Below are positions 6,140 through 6,359 of a stretch of DNA of 6,359 nt, one piece after another; positions within the stretch are counted from its first letter, which is position 1; each line of letters starts with the position of its first letter. The stretch lies in contig JAPLCL010000113.1 of assembly GCA_026392265.1 (NCBI GenBank), forward strand, positions 1-6,359, in the 5' to 3' direction. The DNA is from Actinomycetota bacterium. Its GTDB lineage: Bacteria; Actinomycetota; Thermoleophilia; UBA2241. Position numbers and translations under genes: made by a program. The notes under the pieces were generated by a model, which saw only the letters and a program-made list of their open reading frames with translations, was not told the DNA's origin and searched no databases.

Positions 6140-6205
6140 TGAGGGGAGGACGATCGGGGCGAACCAGGCGGTGTGCCCGTCCCGACGGCGCCCCGGGGCC
6201 ATGTG

Positions 6206-6234
6206 CTCACTCCGTCCCCGCGGCAACGTACAAT
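6206..6234 (+). promoter_or_regulatory. hsdM promoter
   Basis: TACAAT (6229-6234) matches the -10 consensus at 5 of 6 bases. CTCACT (6206-6211), at 17-base spacing, matches the -35 at only 3 of 6. Transcription near 6241 would give a leader of about 42 bases that ends in the strong ribosome-binding site of the methyltransferase gene. Confidence 0.5.
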
Positions 6235-6271
6235 GTCACCCAAGGTCGCCGTCCGGTGGCCACGCGGGGTC

Positions 6272-6277
6272 AGGAGG
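6272..6277 (+). promoter_or_regulatory. Ribosome-binding site of hsdM
   Basis: A perfect AGGAGG lies 5 bases before GTG 6283. It decides the start against an in-frame GTG at 6256, and it contrasts with the leaderless or weak starts of most other genes here. Confidence 0.85.
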
Positions 6278-6282
6278 GGTCC

Positions 6283-6359
6283 GTGGCCGCGAAACGCACG
6301 AAGAAGGCCAACGGCAAGGAGCCGCTCGGCTTCGAGCAGAAGCTCTGGGCCGCCGCCGA
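6283..6359 (+). CDS. hsdM: Type I restriction-modification methyltransferase subunit HsdM, N-terminus only
   Basis: Only 25 codons plus two bases are present, running off the right edge. After a short Lys-rich leader (VAAKRTKKANGKEP) comes LGFEQKLWAAA and the first two bases of what would be an Asp codon. LGFE(E/Q)KLWAAAD is the characteristic N-terminal helix of HsdM proteins, at the start of the HsdM N-terminal helical domain that precedes the N6-adenine methyltransferase domain. HsdM with HsdS forms the modifying enzyme, and with HsdR the restriction complex. The start is fixed by the AGGAGG 5 bases upstream. The call depends on a short but distinctive motif, and the rest of the gene is outside the window. 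Confidence 0.8.
   Translation, partial: MAAKRTKKANGKEPLGFEQKLWAAA

Larger units (their letters stand above)
6090..6282. other. Divergent intergenic region between toxin and hsdM
   Basis: This 193-bp gap separates the minus-strand toxin from the plus-strand methyltransferase gene. It holds both promoters, the inverted repeats described separately, and a perfect 10-bp palindrome GCCCCGGGGC at 6190-6199. I see no small gene in it: the minus-strand open frame across it reads out of frame into the toxin and has a low-complexity Arg/Ser/Thr composition. Confidence 0.7.

Noticed and set aside
6190..6199. Perfect palindrome GCCCCGGGGC
   Set aside because: Short and made only of G/C in GC-rich DNA; no second copy or placement that implies an operator.
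5969..6226. 85-codon minus-strand frame across the toxin promoter region
   Set aside because: It overlaps the toxin gene out of frame, is dominated by R, S, T and G, and has no Shine-Dalgarno or -10 at a suitable distance.

Overview
The window is GC-rich throughout, with strong G/C preference at third codon positions. Several genes start with GTG, and several starts have a -10 box 6-7 bases upstream instead of a Shine-Dalgarno sequence, which suggests leaderless transcripts. This fits a high-GC bacterium, perhaps actinobacterial or another lineage that uses leaderless mRNAs. No 16S or other phylogenetic marker is present, so the lineage is an inference.

Layout. Almost everything is on the minus strand, so transcription runs from right to left. 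At the far right, on the plus strand, is the first 77 bases of a type I restriction-modification methyltransferase gene (hsdM-like), with a strong Shine-Dalgarno. Divergent from it, across a 193-bp promoter region, is a HigB/HigA-type toxin-antitoxin pair with the toxin first (6089-5658, then 5613-5329). A near-consensus internal promoter lies between the two. Next come two tandem paralogous xylose-isomerase-like / endonuclease-IV-like TIM-barrel proteins (5234-4467 and 4418-3642). Both carry the same extended -10 promoter directly in front of a GTG start. Six bases after the second one is a 611-aa cNMP-binding/CBS/DUF294 nucleotidyltransferase (3635-1800). After a 68-bp gap comes a MoxR-type AAA+ ATPase (1731-898), then a CoxE-like von Willebrand factor A protein (from 867) that runs off the left edge. 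The VWA gene is open over all 289 visible codons.

How the genes work together. The MoxR ATPase and VWA protein form a known type of chaperone pair that matures or inserts a cofactor into a client complex; no client is visible here. The second TIM-barrel gene and the DUF294 gene are probably cotranscribed. Both TIM-barrel proteins keep a residue pattern matching all nine zinc ligands of endonuclease IV, so they may be metal-dependent phosphoesterases rather than sugar isomerases. The toxin-antitoxin pair next to a type I restriction-modification locus looks like the edge of a defence or stability island. I see no tRNA, rRNA, CRISPR array, insertion sequence or integrase.
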